60,311 nt of DNA from positions 1 to 60,311 of the forward strand of contig JABXKC010000025.1 of assembly GCA_013375495.1 (NCBI GenBank), written 5' to 3'. The notes under the pieces were generated by a model. It was not told the origin of the DNA. It worked only from the letters and a program-made list of their open reading frames with translations, and did not search any database. Of this stretch, positions 46,756-54,660 are shown one piece after another; the stretch's first letter is position 1, and every line of letters starts with the position of its first letter. The DNA is from Promethearchaeota archaeon. GTDB lineage: Archaea; Asgardarchaeota; Lokiarchaeia; Sigynarchaeales; SOKP01. The translations under genes and the position numbers were made by a program.

Positions 46756-46835
46756 ATTATTGGTTTTTATTACAAAAATTTAAATTATATCTCTATAGAC
46801 TATAGAATTTACCAGAATTCTGAAAAAAAATATAA

Positions 46836-46845
46836 CTTATATAAG
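46836..46845. promoter_or_regulatory. Palindromic TATA-like element in a divergent promoter
   Basis: CTTATATAAG lies between the divergent transglutaminase-like gene (start 46755) and the sulfatase gene (start 46944), about 100 bp before the latter. Symmetry allows either direction. Confidence 0.35.
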
Positions 46846-46943
46846 CGATTTTAAGTATTTTTCTAGATCCTTTTATTAGTTAAGCTCTTCTATAACAAAT
46901 CAAGAAAAACAAATTTAAACTTTAATTGGTGAATCAATAGCCT

Positions 46944-48389
46944 ATGACTGAAAGGAGAAATCTTCCCAATATCGTAATTTTTTTCCCAGATTCGATGAGA
47001 GGTGATGCTGTTTCTTTAGGGGGTTTAGTTAATCCCCATATTAAAACCCCTAATATGGATCAAGTAGCTAAAGAAGATCTAACATTTACGAATTGTTTTA
47101 CTGTTAATACGGTATGTGTCCCATCAAGGTGTTGTACGTTTACTGGACAATATGTGCATTCCAATGGACATAGAGGTTTATACCAATTATTGCAACCTTA
47201 TGAGGAAAATTTATTTAAATTTCTTAGAGATAACGGTTATAATGTAATTTGGGTGGGTAGGAACGATTTATTCAGTAAGCAATCGGGAAATTTAAGCGTT
47301 AGTAAACGAATTAAAGCTAATAGGAGGTTTTATTATAAATCTAATCCATTTCCTGAAAATCACTATTTAAGAAAATCTTTTTATTATGGTAAGAGAACTG
47401 AAGAAGAAGCAATGGATATTGATTATTATCTCATTCATGATACGCTAAAATATTTAGATTCAAAACCTGAAACACCGTTTTGTCTTTATGTTTCTTTAAA
47501 TTTCCCTCATCCTCCTTATACTGTAGAGGAACCATATTTTTCTATGTATGATCGCGATAAAATTCCTACGCCCATACCATCAAAACTTGATGATAAACCT
47601 GAATTTATGCATATAATGCGCGAAAGATACGGATTAATTAACCTTATAGAAGATGACTTCAAAGAAATAATAGCAACGTATTATGGTATGATTACAAGAG
47701 TAGATCATCAATTAGGGGAAATCTTAAACAAACTCAAAGATATAGGAGAGTACGAGAACAGTGCGATCGCAATTTTTTCAGATCATGGAGATTTCACAGG
47801 GAATTATGGATTAACTGAAAAATGGCCAAATGCATTTCAAGATTGCCTTATTAGGGTACCCCTAATAATGAAAATTCCAGGGATTAGAACAAAAACAAAA
47901 ATTTTTGAACAGCTGGTCGAAACAATAGACATTTTCCCTACGATACTTGATATTGCTCAAATAGAAACCCCTTACACTCATTTTGGAAAAAGCCTTATAC
48001 CCTTGATTAAGGGAGAAAAAAATGAAATTAGAGAAGCAGTATTTGCTGAAGGAGGATACAATTTAAGAGAGCCACAATGCTTTGAGACTATAATCAAAAA
48101 TCCCAACGATCCCAATATAGGAATTTATTATGAAAAAACGAATATACCAAAGGAGCAACCTTCAGTTGTCGCTCGTTCAGTTATGATTAGGACGCAACTA
48201 TGGAAATTAATATTACGTGACGCAGGAAAGGAAGAACTATACGATTTAAAGAATGATCCAAATGAACTACATAATTTAATCGATAGCTCTGTCAATGTGG
48301 AAATTAAAAACGATTTAAAGGAGCAATTACTCAGGTGGTATTTGCGAACTAGCGATAATTCAGATTGGAAAAGAAGGAGAATTGCATAA
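46944..48389 (+). CDS. Type I sulfatase
   Basis: The protein has the alkaline-phosphatase-like fold: IVIFFPDSMRGDAV with a metal-binding Asp, and VCVPSRCCTFTGQY, whose Cys in CxPSR is the precursor of formylglycine. Later metal/active residues are IFSDHGDFTGNYGLTEK and ELYDLKNDPNELHNL. It cleaves a sulfate ester or phosphonate monoester. No signal peptide is seen, so it is probably cytoplasmic. A formylglycine-generating enzyme or anSME would be required; none is in the window unless the radical SAM protein at 38855 serves. Confidence 0.92.
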   Translation: MTERRNLPNIVIFFPDSMRGDAVSLGGLVNPHIKTPNMDQVAKEDLTFTNCFTVNTVCVPSRCCTFTGQYVHSNGHRGLYQLLQPYEENLFKFLRDNGYNVIWVGRNDLFSKQSGNLSVSKRIKANRRFYYKSNPFPENHYLRKSFYYGKRTEEEAMDIDYYLIHDTLKYLDSKPETPFCLYVSLNFPHPPYTVEEPYFSMYDRDKIPTPIPSKLDDKPEFMHIMRERYGLINLIEDDFKEIIATYYGMITRVDHQLGEILNKLKDIGEYENSAIAIFSDHGDFTGNYGLTEKWPNAFQDCLIRVPLIMKIPGIRTKTKIFEQLVETIDIFPTILDIAQIETPYTHFGKSLIPLIKGEKNEIREAVFAEGGYNLREPQCFETIIKNPNDPNIGIYYEKTNIPKEQPSVVARSVMIRTQLWKLILRDAGKEELYDLKNDPNELHNLIDSSVNVEIKNDLKEQLLRWYLRTSDNSDWKRRRIA

Positions 48390-48510
48390 CCAAAAGAAAT
48401 TCAAATATCCTTACACTGATTTTCTAAGTGAAACTAATTTTTATTAAGTTGTATATTATCATACTTAATCTATTCTAGATTATTTTTTCACAATAAAAAA
48501 GGTTTGAACC

Positions 48511-49758
48511 TTGACAATACTCGAAGATGCATTAAAAGGTAATATTACGAGTGAGATGCTCCAAGTAGCTAAAACTGAGAAAGTTGATCCAAAAAAAGTT
48601 ATTAAGAATGTCTCTAAGGGAAGAATAGCTATAATGAAAAGGGTTAATTTCAATCCTGTAGGTATAGGATTTCCTCTTAGGACCAAAATTAATGTAAATC
48701 TTGGGACATCTTCTTCGATTATTAATATTAATGAAGAGTTTAAAAAAGTAGAGATTGCTCAGAAATTTGGAGCTGACACCATTTCTGATCTATCTATGGG
48801 TGGAGATATCGATGCTATTAGGAAGAATATTTTAAGTATCTCAAAATTACCTTTAACCACCGTTCCAATCTATCAAGCAGTTATTGAAGCAAATTCGATG
48901 TCAAATGTTTCAGAAGATTTAATCTTCAAAGTAATTGAAAAGCAAATAAAAGATGGGATAAGCTCGATAGTTATTCACTCTGGTTTTACTCTTGAGACTT
49001 TAAATCGCATGAAAGGAAAAAGGATAATGAAAATGGTCTCTAAAGGAGGCAGTCTGACATCTTCTATTATGAAATCGAGCCATACAGAAAATCCGTTTTT
49101 AAAAAATTTCAAACAAATCTTAGAACTAATTAAAGAATATGATATTGTAATAAGCTTGGGCAATGCGATGAGATCTGGCTGCATTCACGATAAAGTGGAC
49201 GAATTTCACCTGACAGAACTAAAAACTAATGTTAAACTCGCAAAAATTGCCAATAATTTTGGAATACAAGTAATACTAGAGAGTTTAGGAGGTCATTTAA
49301 ATGCGAATGACATTATCAAATATGTAAAACAATACAAAAAGCTAACTAATTATCGTCCATTATTTGTTTCTGGTCCACTCCCTATAGACACTGCAACGGG
49401 TCACGATCATATCGCTGCAGCGATTGGGGGTTCATTTGCTTCTGGTTTTGGGGCAGATTACATATGTGCTATCACTCCAGCAGAGCACCTTTGTTTACCT
49501 TCCCTTGAAGACATTAAACAGGGATTAATCGCTTGCAAAATCGCTGCTCACGTAGGGGATTCTATGAAATACGGCTTGAACCATCTTTTTATAGATGATT
49601 TAGAGTTGTCGAGGAATCGATTTTCAAAGAATTGGAAAAAGCAATTTGAATATAGTATAGATCCTAGCGAACCAGAAAGAAGGCACCCAATCAACGATGA
49701 GATTTGTAGTATGTGTGGAGCTCACTGCGCCTTATCATTATCAAAAAAAAATTTGTAG
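48511..49758 (+). CDS. thiC: Phosphomethylpyrimidine synthase-like protein
   Basis: ThiC makes the HMP pyrimidine of thiamine from aminoimidazole ribotide by radical SAM chemistry. The 415 residues show GADTISDLSMGGDI, VIHSGFTLETLNRM, SLGNAMRSGCIHD and DTATGHDHIAAAIGGSFASGFGADYICAITPAEHLCLP. The C-terminal cluster motif reads CSMCGAHC, that is C-x2-C-x3-C, one residue shorter than the C-x2-C-x4-C of bacterial ThiC. The length is that of the short archaeal/anaerobic type. Start is TTG with AAAAGGT upstream. Confidence 0.9.
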   Translation: MTILEDALKGNITSEMLQVAKTEKVDPKKVIKNVSKGRIAIMKRVNFNPVGIGFPLRTKINVNLGTSSSIININEEFKKVEIAQKFGADTISDLSMGGDIDAIRKNILSISKLPLTTVPIYQAVIEANSMSNVSEDLIFKVIEKQIKDGISSIVIHSGFTLETLNRMKGKRIMKMVSKGGSLTSSIMKSSHTENPFLKNFKQILELIKEYDIVISLGNAMRSGCIHDKVDEFHLTELKTNVKLAKIANNFGIQVILESLGGHLNANDIIKYVKQYKKLTNYRPLFVSGPLPIDTATGHDHIAAAIGGSFASGFGADYICAITPAEHLCLPSLEDIKQGLIACKIAAHVGDSMKYGLNHLFIDDLELSRNRFSKNWKKQFEYSIDPSEPERRHPINDEICSMCGAHCALSLSKKNL

Positions 49759-49759
49759 A

Positions 49760-51241
49760 TCATTTTATTTTTTGTTTATAAGAAACATATTCACATACTT
49801 TTGCTAAAGCGTTTACAGGTCTATCCCACAATTTAAAAAGTAAAGCCCCATTCCTTCTCAATCTTTTAGACCAAGGGCTTGTAAAGCTCATGGGGTTAAT
49901 GTAAAAAATTGGGACCGAATATTTTTGACTATTTTTTTTGGTTGGTTGGATTAGTTTTTCAGCTAATTTATCCATACTTTCCTCTGATTGATTTTGAAAT
50001 TCTGCCCACTTTGCAATTTGTTCGTCCTGAAGATAATCATCCATAACATCCTGAAACCCAACAACGCCATATTGGAAAATAGCATCCACCTCACCAGATT
50101 TCATAATGATTTCTGGAAGGGTTATATAAAAATAGGGAAGGTTCATATCAAAGGTGCAATCTACAGGATTATTAAAACCAGCAGTCGCGGGTAGGATAGC
50201 TCTTAGTTCCTTTTGGAGCGATTCAGAAAACTCAGGAACGACGAGTCCATGATTTTCTGCATTATTAGCAATCATAGCTCCTGGTCCTCCTGAATTTGTA
50301 ATAACACCGATTCGGTTTCCTTTAGGTAAAATTTTATTTGACAATATTAAAGCAATATCCAAGAATTCTTGAACATAGCTCGTTTTAATAACGCCCGTTT
50401 CTTTAAATGCAGCGTTGTATATTTTTGAATCACCTGCGAGTGACCCAGTATGGCTTTGTAAAGCTCTATTGCCTCCTTGAGAACCTCCAACATAAATCGC
50501 GATAATCGGTTTTTTAGGAGTTATCTCTCTTGCCAATTTTAAAAATTTCTTCCCACGTTTTAATTCTTCGATGTAGAGCCCTATAACTTCTGTTTCTTCG
50601 TCATCCTTATAGTAATCCAAACAATCTACGATGTCAATATTTGCTTCATTTCCAACGGATAAGGACTTACTTAACCCTAAATCTAAAGTTCCTGGATCAA
50701 ACCATATATGTGAAGAAAGAGTTCCACTCTGAGACGCAATAGAAAAATTTCCTTTTTTCAGATGTTCCCAAATGGCGATATTAAACGCAATATTGCTATT
50801 TTCTTTCTCAAACCAATTGTTAAAAACACCCAGACAATTTGGGCCAATGAAACGTATTCCATATTCATCTGCAATTTTGGTTATTTCCTCTGTAAGGGTG
50901 TTTTTACGGTCACCTGACAATTCACGAAATCCCCCAGATATTAAAATAATCTTATCTACTCCTTTTTCTCCGCATTCTTTAAATACTTGAGGCACAATTT
51001 TCGCTGATAACACAATTACAACAAGATCGGGCGTTTCAGGGACATCTGAGATGGATTTGTAAGTTTTAAAACCCATAATTGTTTCTAATTTAGGATGGAT
51101 CGGGTAAACATTTCCGGAATATTCAGACTTTATTAGGTTCATGATTTGAATAGCTGCTAAAGAACCTCCTTTATTGTTTGCCCCGAAAAAAGCCACACTT
51201 TCAGGATTTAAGAATCCATGGAGGAAATGATCTTTACTCAT
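49760..51241 (-). CDS. NDP-forming acyl-CoA synthetase, alpha chain
   Basis: 493 residues: CoA-binding domain (PESVAFFGANNKGGSLAAIQ), IRFIGPNCLGVFN, SIASQSGTLSSH, and the phospho-His loop LQSHTGSLAGDSK. C-terminal subdomains follow. Catalysis needs an ATP-grasp beta chain, not present here. It shares only family-level similarity with the copy at 18624. It converges with thiC one base away. Confidence 0.85.
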   Translation of the reverse strand: MSKDHFLHGFLNPESVAFFGANNKGGSLAAIQIMNLIKSEYSGNVYPIHPKLETIMGFKTYKSISDVPETPDLVVIVLSAKIVPQVFKECGEKGVDKIILISGGFRELSGDRKNTLTEEITKIADEYGIRFIGPNCLGVFNNWFEKENSNIAFNIAIWEHLKKGNFSIASQSGTLSSHIWFDPGTLDLGLSKSLSVGNEANIDIVDCLDYYKDDEETEVIGLYIEELKRGKKFLKLAREITPKKPIIAIYVGGSQGGNRALQSHTGSLAGDSKIYNAAFKETGVIKTSYVQEFLDIALILSNKILPKGNRIGVITNSGGPGAMIANNAENHGLVVPEFSESLQKELRAILPATAGFNNPVDCTFDMNLPYFYITLPEIIMKSGEVDAIFQYGVVGFQDVMDDYLQDEQIAKWAEFQNQSEESMDKLAEKLIQPTKKNSQKYSVPIFYINPMSFTSPWSKRLRRNGALLFKLWDRPVNALAKVCEYVSYKQKIK

Positions 51242-51522
51242 AAACCTTCACTTATATCACGAAATATTGGATGATTTTAAAAGTTAGAGATATAAATTCT
51301 GGTTTAACTTGTAATTAGGAAAAAATTGATGGTTTGGTACTTCACATTTGATGGCAACCCTTATATGTTGATTGTGAGGATCGATTTCAGAACATGAAGT
51401 AAGAAAAGCTTGAGTGTATGTATACGATTTTTTATTAGTTTCCCTTTATATAAGATAAAAATGTTTTCACGATATTAATACAATAATAAGGGAAAAAAAA
51501 AGTAGTTTAAATGTTAAATTTT

Positions 51523-51750
51523 TTATAAGGCTTTTAAAGCTGCATCTATTTCTTCAAGTTTTTCCTCGCTAAATCTACCAGGAGCCATTGATTCAACATA
51601 TCCTTGAATCTCGCGCAATGAAAATCCCATCGCCATTTGAGTTTGTGGGTTTTCAACTAGTTCTGTTAGGTTTTCTCTAAGGTATTTTCCAGAAACTTCA
51701 TCTTCTAAAAGTTCGCCTAGTGTCATGTCAACATTATATTTATCTGGCAT
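51523..51750 (-). CDS. Small helical protein in the GRE cluster
   Basis: 75 residues with TLGELLEDEVSGKYLRENLTELVENPQTQMAMGFSLREIQGYVES, then a helix ending EEIDAALKAL. The pattern matches short C-terminal helical modules of some glycoside hydrolases and other enzymes (LxELL, then NPQxxMAMGxSL, then xEEKLxxIDxxL), here free-standing. AAAGGTG precedes the ATG at good distance. It follows the GRE mini-gene by 56 bp, so the two may be co-transcribed. Confidence 0.6.
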   Translation of the reverse strand: MPDKYNVDMTLGELLEDEVSGKYLRENLTELVENPQTQMAMGFSLREIQGYVESMAPGRFSEEKLEEIDAALKAL

Positions 51751-51806
51751 TTGTTTGCACCTTTCTTACTATTTTAATATATATAATTTAAAATTTAAAA
51801 TAAAGA

Positions 51807-52154
51807 TTATAATTCATTGAAAACGGTTCTTGCTATGATATCGTCCTGAAGAGCTTTAGTGAGATCTATAAAACGAGCGGAGTAACCTGTGACCTTAACT
51901 GATAGGTCAGGATACTTTTCTGGATGAGTTTGTGCGTCTTTAAGTGTATCTGAACTTATTGGATTAATCTGAAGCTCTCTTCATCCTAACTCAAAATAAG
52001 CTTCTAATAGAGAAGTCATTTTGTCTATACCTTCATCTGTTTCTATTAAGCTTGGATTTATCCTTACATTTAATGCTACTCCATCAGTAAGAAGGGTCCC
52101 TCTCTCCGAAGGTATCCCTTGAAGAGGAGTCATTTTTAAATCTTGTACTACCAT
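51807..52154 (-). pseudogene. Internally deleted GRE mini-gene with intact glycyl-radical domain and one internal TGA
   Basis: The frame of 116 codons starts MVVQDLKMTPLQGIPSER, identical to the first 18 residues of the GRE at 57769-60216. It then jumps in frame to GTLLTDGVALNVRINP, matching the last ~100 residues of the GRE including SVKVTGYSARF with the radical Gly. About 2.1 kb is missing between. Codon 58 is TGA (51981-51983) where the full gene has GGA. The promoter is also copied. It could be a dead duplicate, or, if the TGA is an error or read through, a YfiD/GrcA-like spare part. Confidence 0.85.
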
Positions 52155-52250
52155 AATACAATCATTATATAAGTTATTAATTAAATTTACTTCGTAAATT
52201 TACTTAAAATTAAGTATAATAAAATATTTAATAATTTCTATAATTCATAA
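52155..52250 (-). promoter_or_regulatory. Duplicated GRE promoter upstream of the mini-gene, with palindromic operator
   Basis: This stretch closely matches 60217-60311. It contains the inverted repeat AAATTTAC-TTC-GTAAATTT at 52183-52201, 29 bp before the ATG. A TATA-like region lies about 60 bp upstream of the ATG, so the operator would overlap the transcription start. A second inverted repeat ACTTAA-AA-TTAAGT is at about 52203-52216. Confidence 0.6.
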
Positions 52251-52287
52251 ATTACTTTTTCTAATTTTGATGACATTAATCAGGCTC

Positions 52288-53022
52288 TTATTTATATTCA
52301 GACTCATCTACTATTAAATTGAAATCAGTCAATCCCTTTTGGATTTTTAATAATGTATATTTCCGAAATTCCTTGCTTGTGAATTTTTGACGCCCAAATT
52401 GTAAATATTCTTCTACTTTCTTTCCTTCTTTATTATTTGTCTCTTCAATATTCCGCATAGCCCATTCCACCATAGTGGATCCTAATAATAGGCTAAACAT
52501 AAAGAATGAGAGTAAAGCAGCGTTTTTTTCTTTGATCTCTTCCTCATCAATTGCTTTTTGAATTAAACGAGTAGTTCCATCCAAAAAACTAAATTGTTTA
52601 TATTCTTTTTCAAATGTACCAGTTATTTTTGATGAAGGAGAGGGTATAATGTGCATAATATGAAAAGCCGCATAATCTTTTTCTGCAAACTCAAAAAAGT
52701 GTGAAAAAATACTCATTAATGCATCTAAGTTAGTACCACTAGACTGCTTTATGATCTCACGGTTCTCATCTCGATATTGCTTATAACATTTCTGTCTTAT
52801 AGCGATCCATAATTCTCTTTTACTCTCTATATAATTATAAAGGTTATTTTTATTCATTCCTAATTTTTTTGCCAATCCGCCTAATGTAAAACCATCTCGC
52901 CCACGCTCTTCAAATAATTGCTTACCTTCTTCCAAAATTTTTTCAAATTGCTGAGCTTTTTTTTCAGGTGATCGACTTCTTGTTTTTTTAATATTAGGGT
53001 TATCTTGTTTTTGGTTCACCAT
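52288..53022 (-). CDS. TetR-family regulator
   Basis: The N-terminal helix-turn-helix is DGFTLGGLAKKLGMNKNNLYNYIESKRELW (residues about 45-75), preceded by a basic tail. The helical C-terminal domain would bind a ligand. It lies directly upstream of the mini-gene and divergent from the ADH-AOR operon, so it is the natural candidate to bind the palindromes found in this cluster. Ligand unknown. Confidence 0.88.
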   Translation of the reverse strand: MVNQKQDNPNIKKTRSRSPEKKAQQFEKILEEGKQLFEERGRDGFTLGGLAKKLGMNKNNLYNYIESKRELWIAIRQKCYKQYRDENREIIKQSSGTNLDALMSIFSHFFEFAEKDYAAFHIMHIIPSPSSKITGTFEKEYKQFSFLDGTTRLIQKAIDEEEIKEKNAALLSFFMFSLLLGSTMVEWAMRNIEETNNKEGKKVEEYLQFGRQKFTSKEFRKYTLLKIQKGLTDFNLIVDESEYK

Positions 53023-53341
53023 TCCATTCTCAAATCCACAAAATTTGTTAAAATGATTCTCTCTTATTGCATACTAAATTAGTTTTTCTCGTTATATAAA
53101 TATATCTTCAAATTTAAAAATATTTTTAAAAACAATTTATTTAATGTATGATATTCTAAAATAAAATGAAAAATCTATAAGTTTAAAATTTTTTAAACTA
53201 AAAATTTGATTTTTTTCGTTAACCGAAACTTAAATTCCGTATTTATATTATCAGAAAGAGGATTAATAAATAGCCATTAGCTATTAAAAATCTTTTTAAA
53301 AAATGTTAAATAACTAAATTAACATAAAATGGTGATTCTTT
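53023..53341. other. Divergent promoter region between the TetR and ADH genes
   Basis: It is very AT-rich. It contains the repeated promoter block at 53265-53302 (listed separately) and no gene. GGTGA before the TTG start at 53342 is the ribosome binding site of ADH. Confidence 0.6.
53265..53302 (+). promoter_or_regulatory. 38-bp promoter block shared with the GRE activase
   Basis: The block begins AATAAATAGCC and ends CTTTTTAAAAA. It matches 56564-56601 at 36 of 38 positions and ends 39 bp before the start codon in both. It includes the inverted repeat AATAGC-CATTA-GCTATT, a likely operator, and a TATA-like CTTTTTAAAA. Confidence 0.7.
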
Positions 53342-54637
53342 TTGGAAAAAAAAAATGGGCAAATCCCCGATCAAATAAGTGAGCAATTAAAAGCTCTTAT
53401 GAATTTATTAAAAGGAAGGGCACCTGGAGGATTATTAACGGCTTTTCGATCCCCACAAATTATATTTGGAATGACAGCATTAAACAGGATAAAGAATTAC
53501 TTAGATGGTAATCTTGAAGAAGGAGAAAGAAGAGTTTTAATAGTAACAGATGATTTTACTGAAAAGTTTGCGAGCCCAATAAGTAAAGTACTTGGTAAAA
53601 TAAATATAGATTCAAGAGTATGGTCTGGAGTGAAGCAAGAGGTACCAATTAATACTATTGATGAAGCAGTAAAAATATGTGAGGATTTTAAACCTAGAGT
53701 ATTTGTAGCAATTGGTGGAGGGAGCGTACTTGACACTACAAAAGCTTTAATGATTAAATACGAGAAACCTGAAACAAATCTATTTATGGTGTCAGCTTTA
53801 GAGCCTCTTGGTTTGAGGAAAAAAATTAAGTATTTTGTTGCTATTCCAACAACATCAGGAACTGGATCGGAAGTTACCCTCGCTTCGATGCTGACTGATA
53901 TATCTCGTGATCCTCCGAAAAAATTTACCGTCTCTCATCCAGAGTTGATTCCTGATTATGCAGTTTTAATTACAGATTTTGTAAAAGATATGCCACCATT
54001 TTTAACCATGGCTACAGGACTAGATGCATTAGCTCACGCAGCAGGATCTTATGTATCAAATATAGGAACTCCATTTGCCGATGCCATGAATATATATGCT
54101 ATTAAAGAAATAATAAAATTTTTGCCTCGTGCAGTTAAATATGGAGCTAAAGACATAGAAGCTAGAGCACATATGCAAATAGCAGCGAGTATGGCAGGAC
54201 TTGGATTTATTCACTCCCGTATAGGAATAGATCATGCCTTAGGCCATAGTTTAGGTAAAGTACTCAATGTTCATCATGGACTTTGTGTCGGGATGTTTCT
54301 ACCTTATACGATTGCTTTCCAAATGAAAATTTCAGAAAGATGGAAAGATTTATGTCCACTTTTTGGAGTTAATCCTAAAAATAAAGACAATAATGAATTA
54401 TCTACTGAATTTCTTCAAAGTATTAAAGAGTTCATACATTCATTAGATGGTCCAGTATGTGTAAAAGAAATAATGAATCCTATTATTACTGAGGAGGACT
54501 ACTATAAAAATCTTGATCTCTTAGTAAATTATGCTGAAACCGATCCCGTAGCTTTCATGGTTACTAGATACATCGATAGCGAAGTCATAAAAAGAATATT
54601 TGAATATGCTTGGGATGGTAAAACCATTGATTTTTAA
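53342..54637 (+). CDS. Iron-containing alcohol dehydrogenase (group III)
   Basis: 431 residues with the family's GGGSVLDTTKALMIKYE nucleotide site, PTTSGTGSEVT, metal ligands Asp and His in GLDALAHAAGSYVSN, and two His in DHALGHSLGKVLNVHHGLC. It interconverts aldehydes and alcohols with NAD(P)H. The first ~30 residues (GRAPGGLLTAFRSPQIIFG) are a lead. The start is TTG with GGTGA before it; no in-frame ATG exists at the start. AOR follows 23 bp later, so they form one operon. Confidence 0.93.
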   Translation: MEKKNGQIPDQISEQLKALMNLLKGRAPGGLLTAFRSPQIIFGMTALNRIKNYLDGNLEEGERRVLIVTDDFTEKFASPISKVLGKINIDSRVWSGVKQEVPINTIDEAVKICEDFKPRVFVAIGGGSVLDTTKALMIKYEKPETNLFMVSALEPLGLRKKIKYFVAIPTTSGTGSEVTLASMLTDISRDPPKKFTVSHPELIPDYAVLITDFVKDMPPFLTMATGLDALAHAAGSYVSNIGTPFADAMNIYAIKEIIKFLPRAVKYGAKDIEARAHMQIAASMAGLGFIHSRIGIDHALGHSLGKVLNVHHGLCVGMFLPYTIAFQMKISERWKDLCPLFGVNPKNKDNNELSTEFLQSIKEFIHSLDGPVCVKEIMNPIITEEDYYKNLDLLVNYAETDPVAFMVTRYIDSEVIKRIFEYAWDGKTIDF

Positions 54638-54660
54638 ATTATTTGGAGTGATTTAAATAA

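Noticed and set aside
48511..49758. ThiC C-x2-C-x3-C spacing as a novel cluster motif
   Set aside because: Short-form ThiC proteins from anaerobes may share this spacing; I cannot verify, so it is noted in the feature only.
51330..51398. 22-codon ATG frame between the acyl-CoA synthetase and the small helical gene
   Set aside because: Only a weak AGGA upstream and no conserved feature; could be a chance frame.
51981..51983. TGA in the GRE mini-gene as a selenocysteine codon
   Set aside because: The aligned residue is Gly in a conserved ELGGREL context, with no Cys equivalent; I see no SECIS-like hairpin right after it. Selenoprotein use in Lokiarchaea makes it worth a check but not a call.
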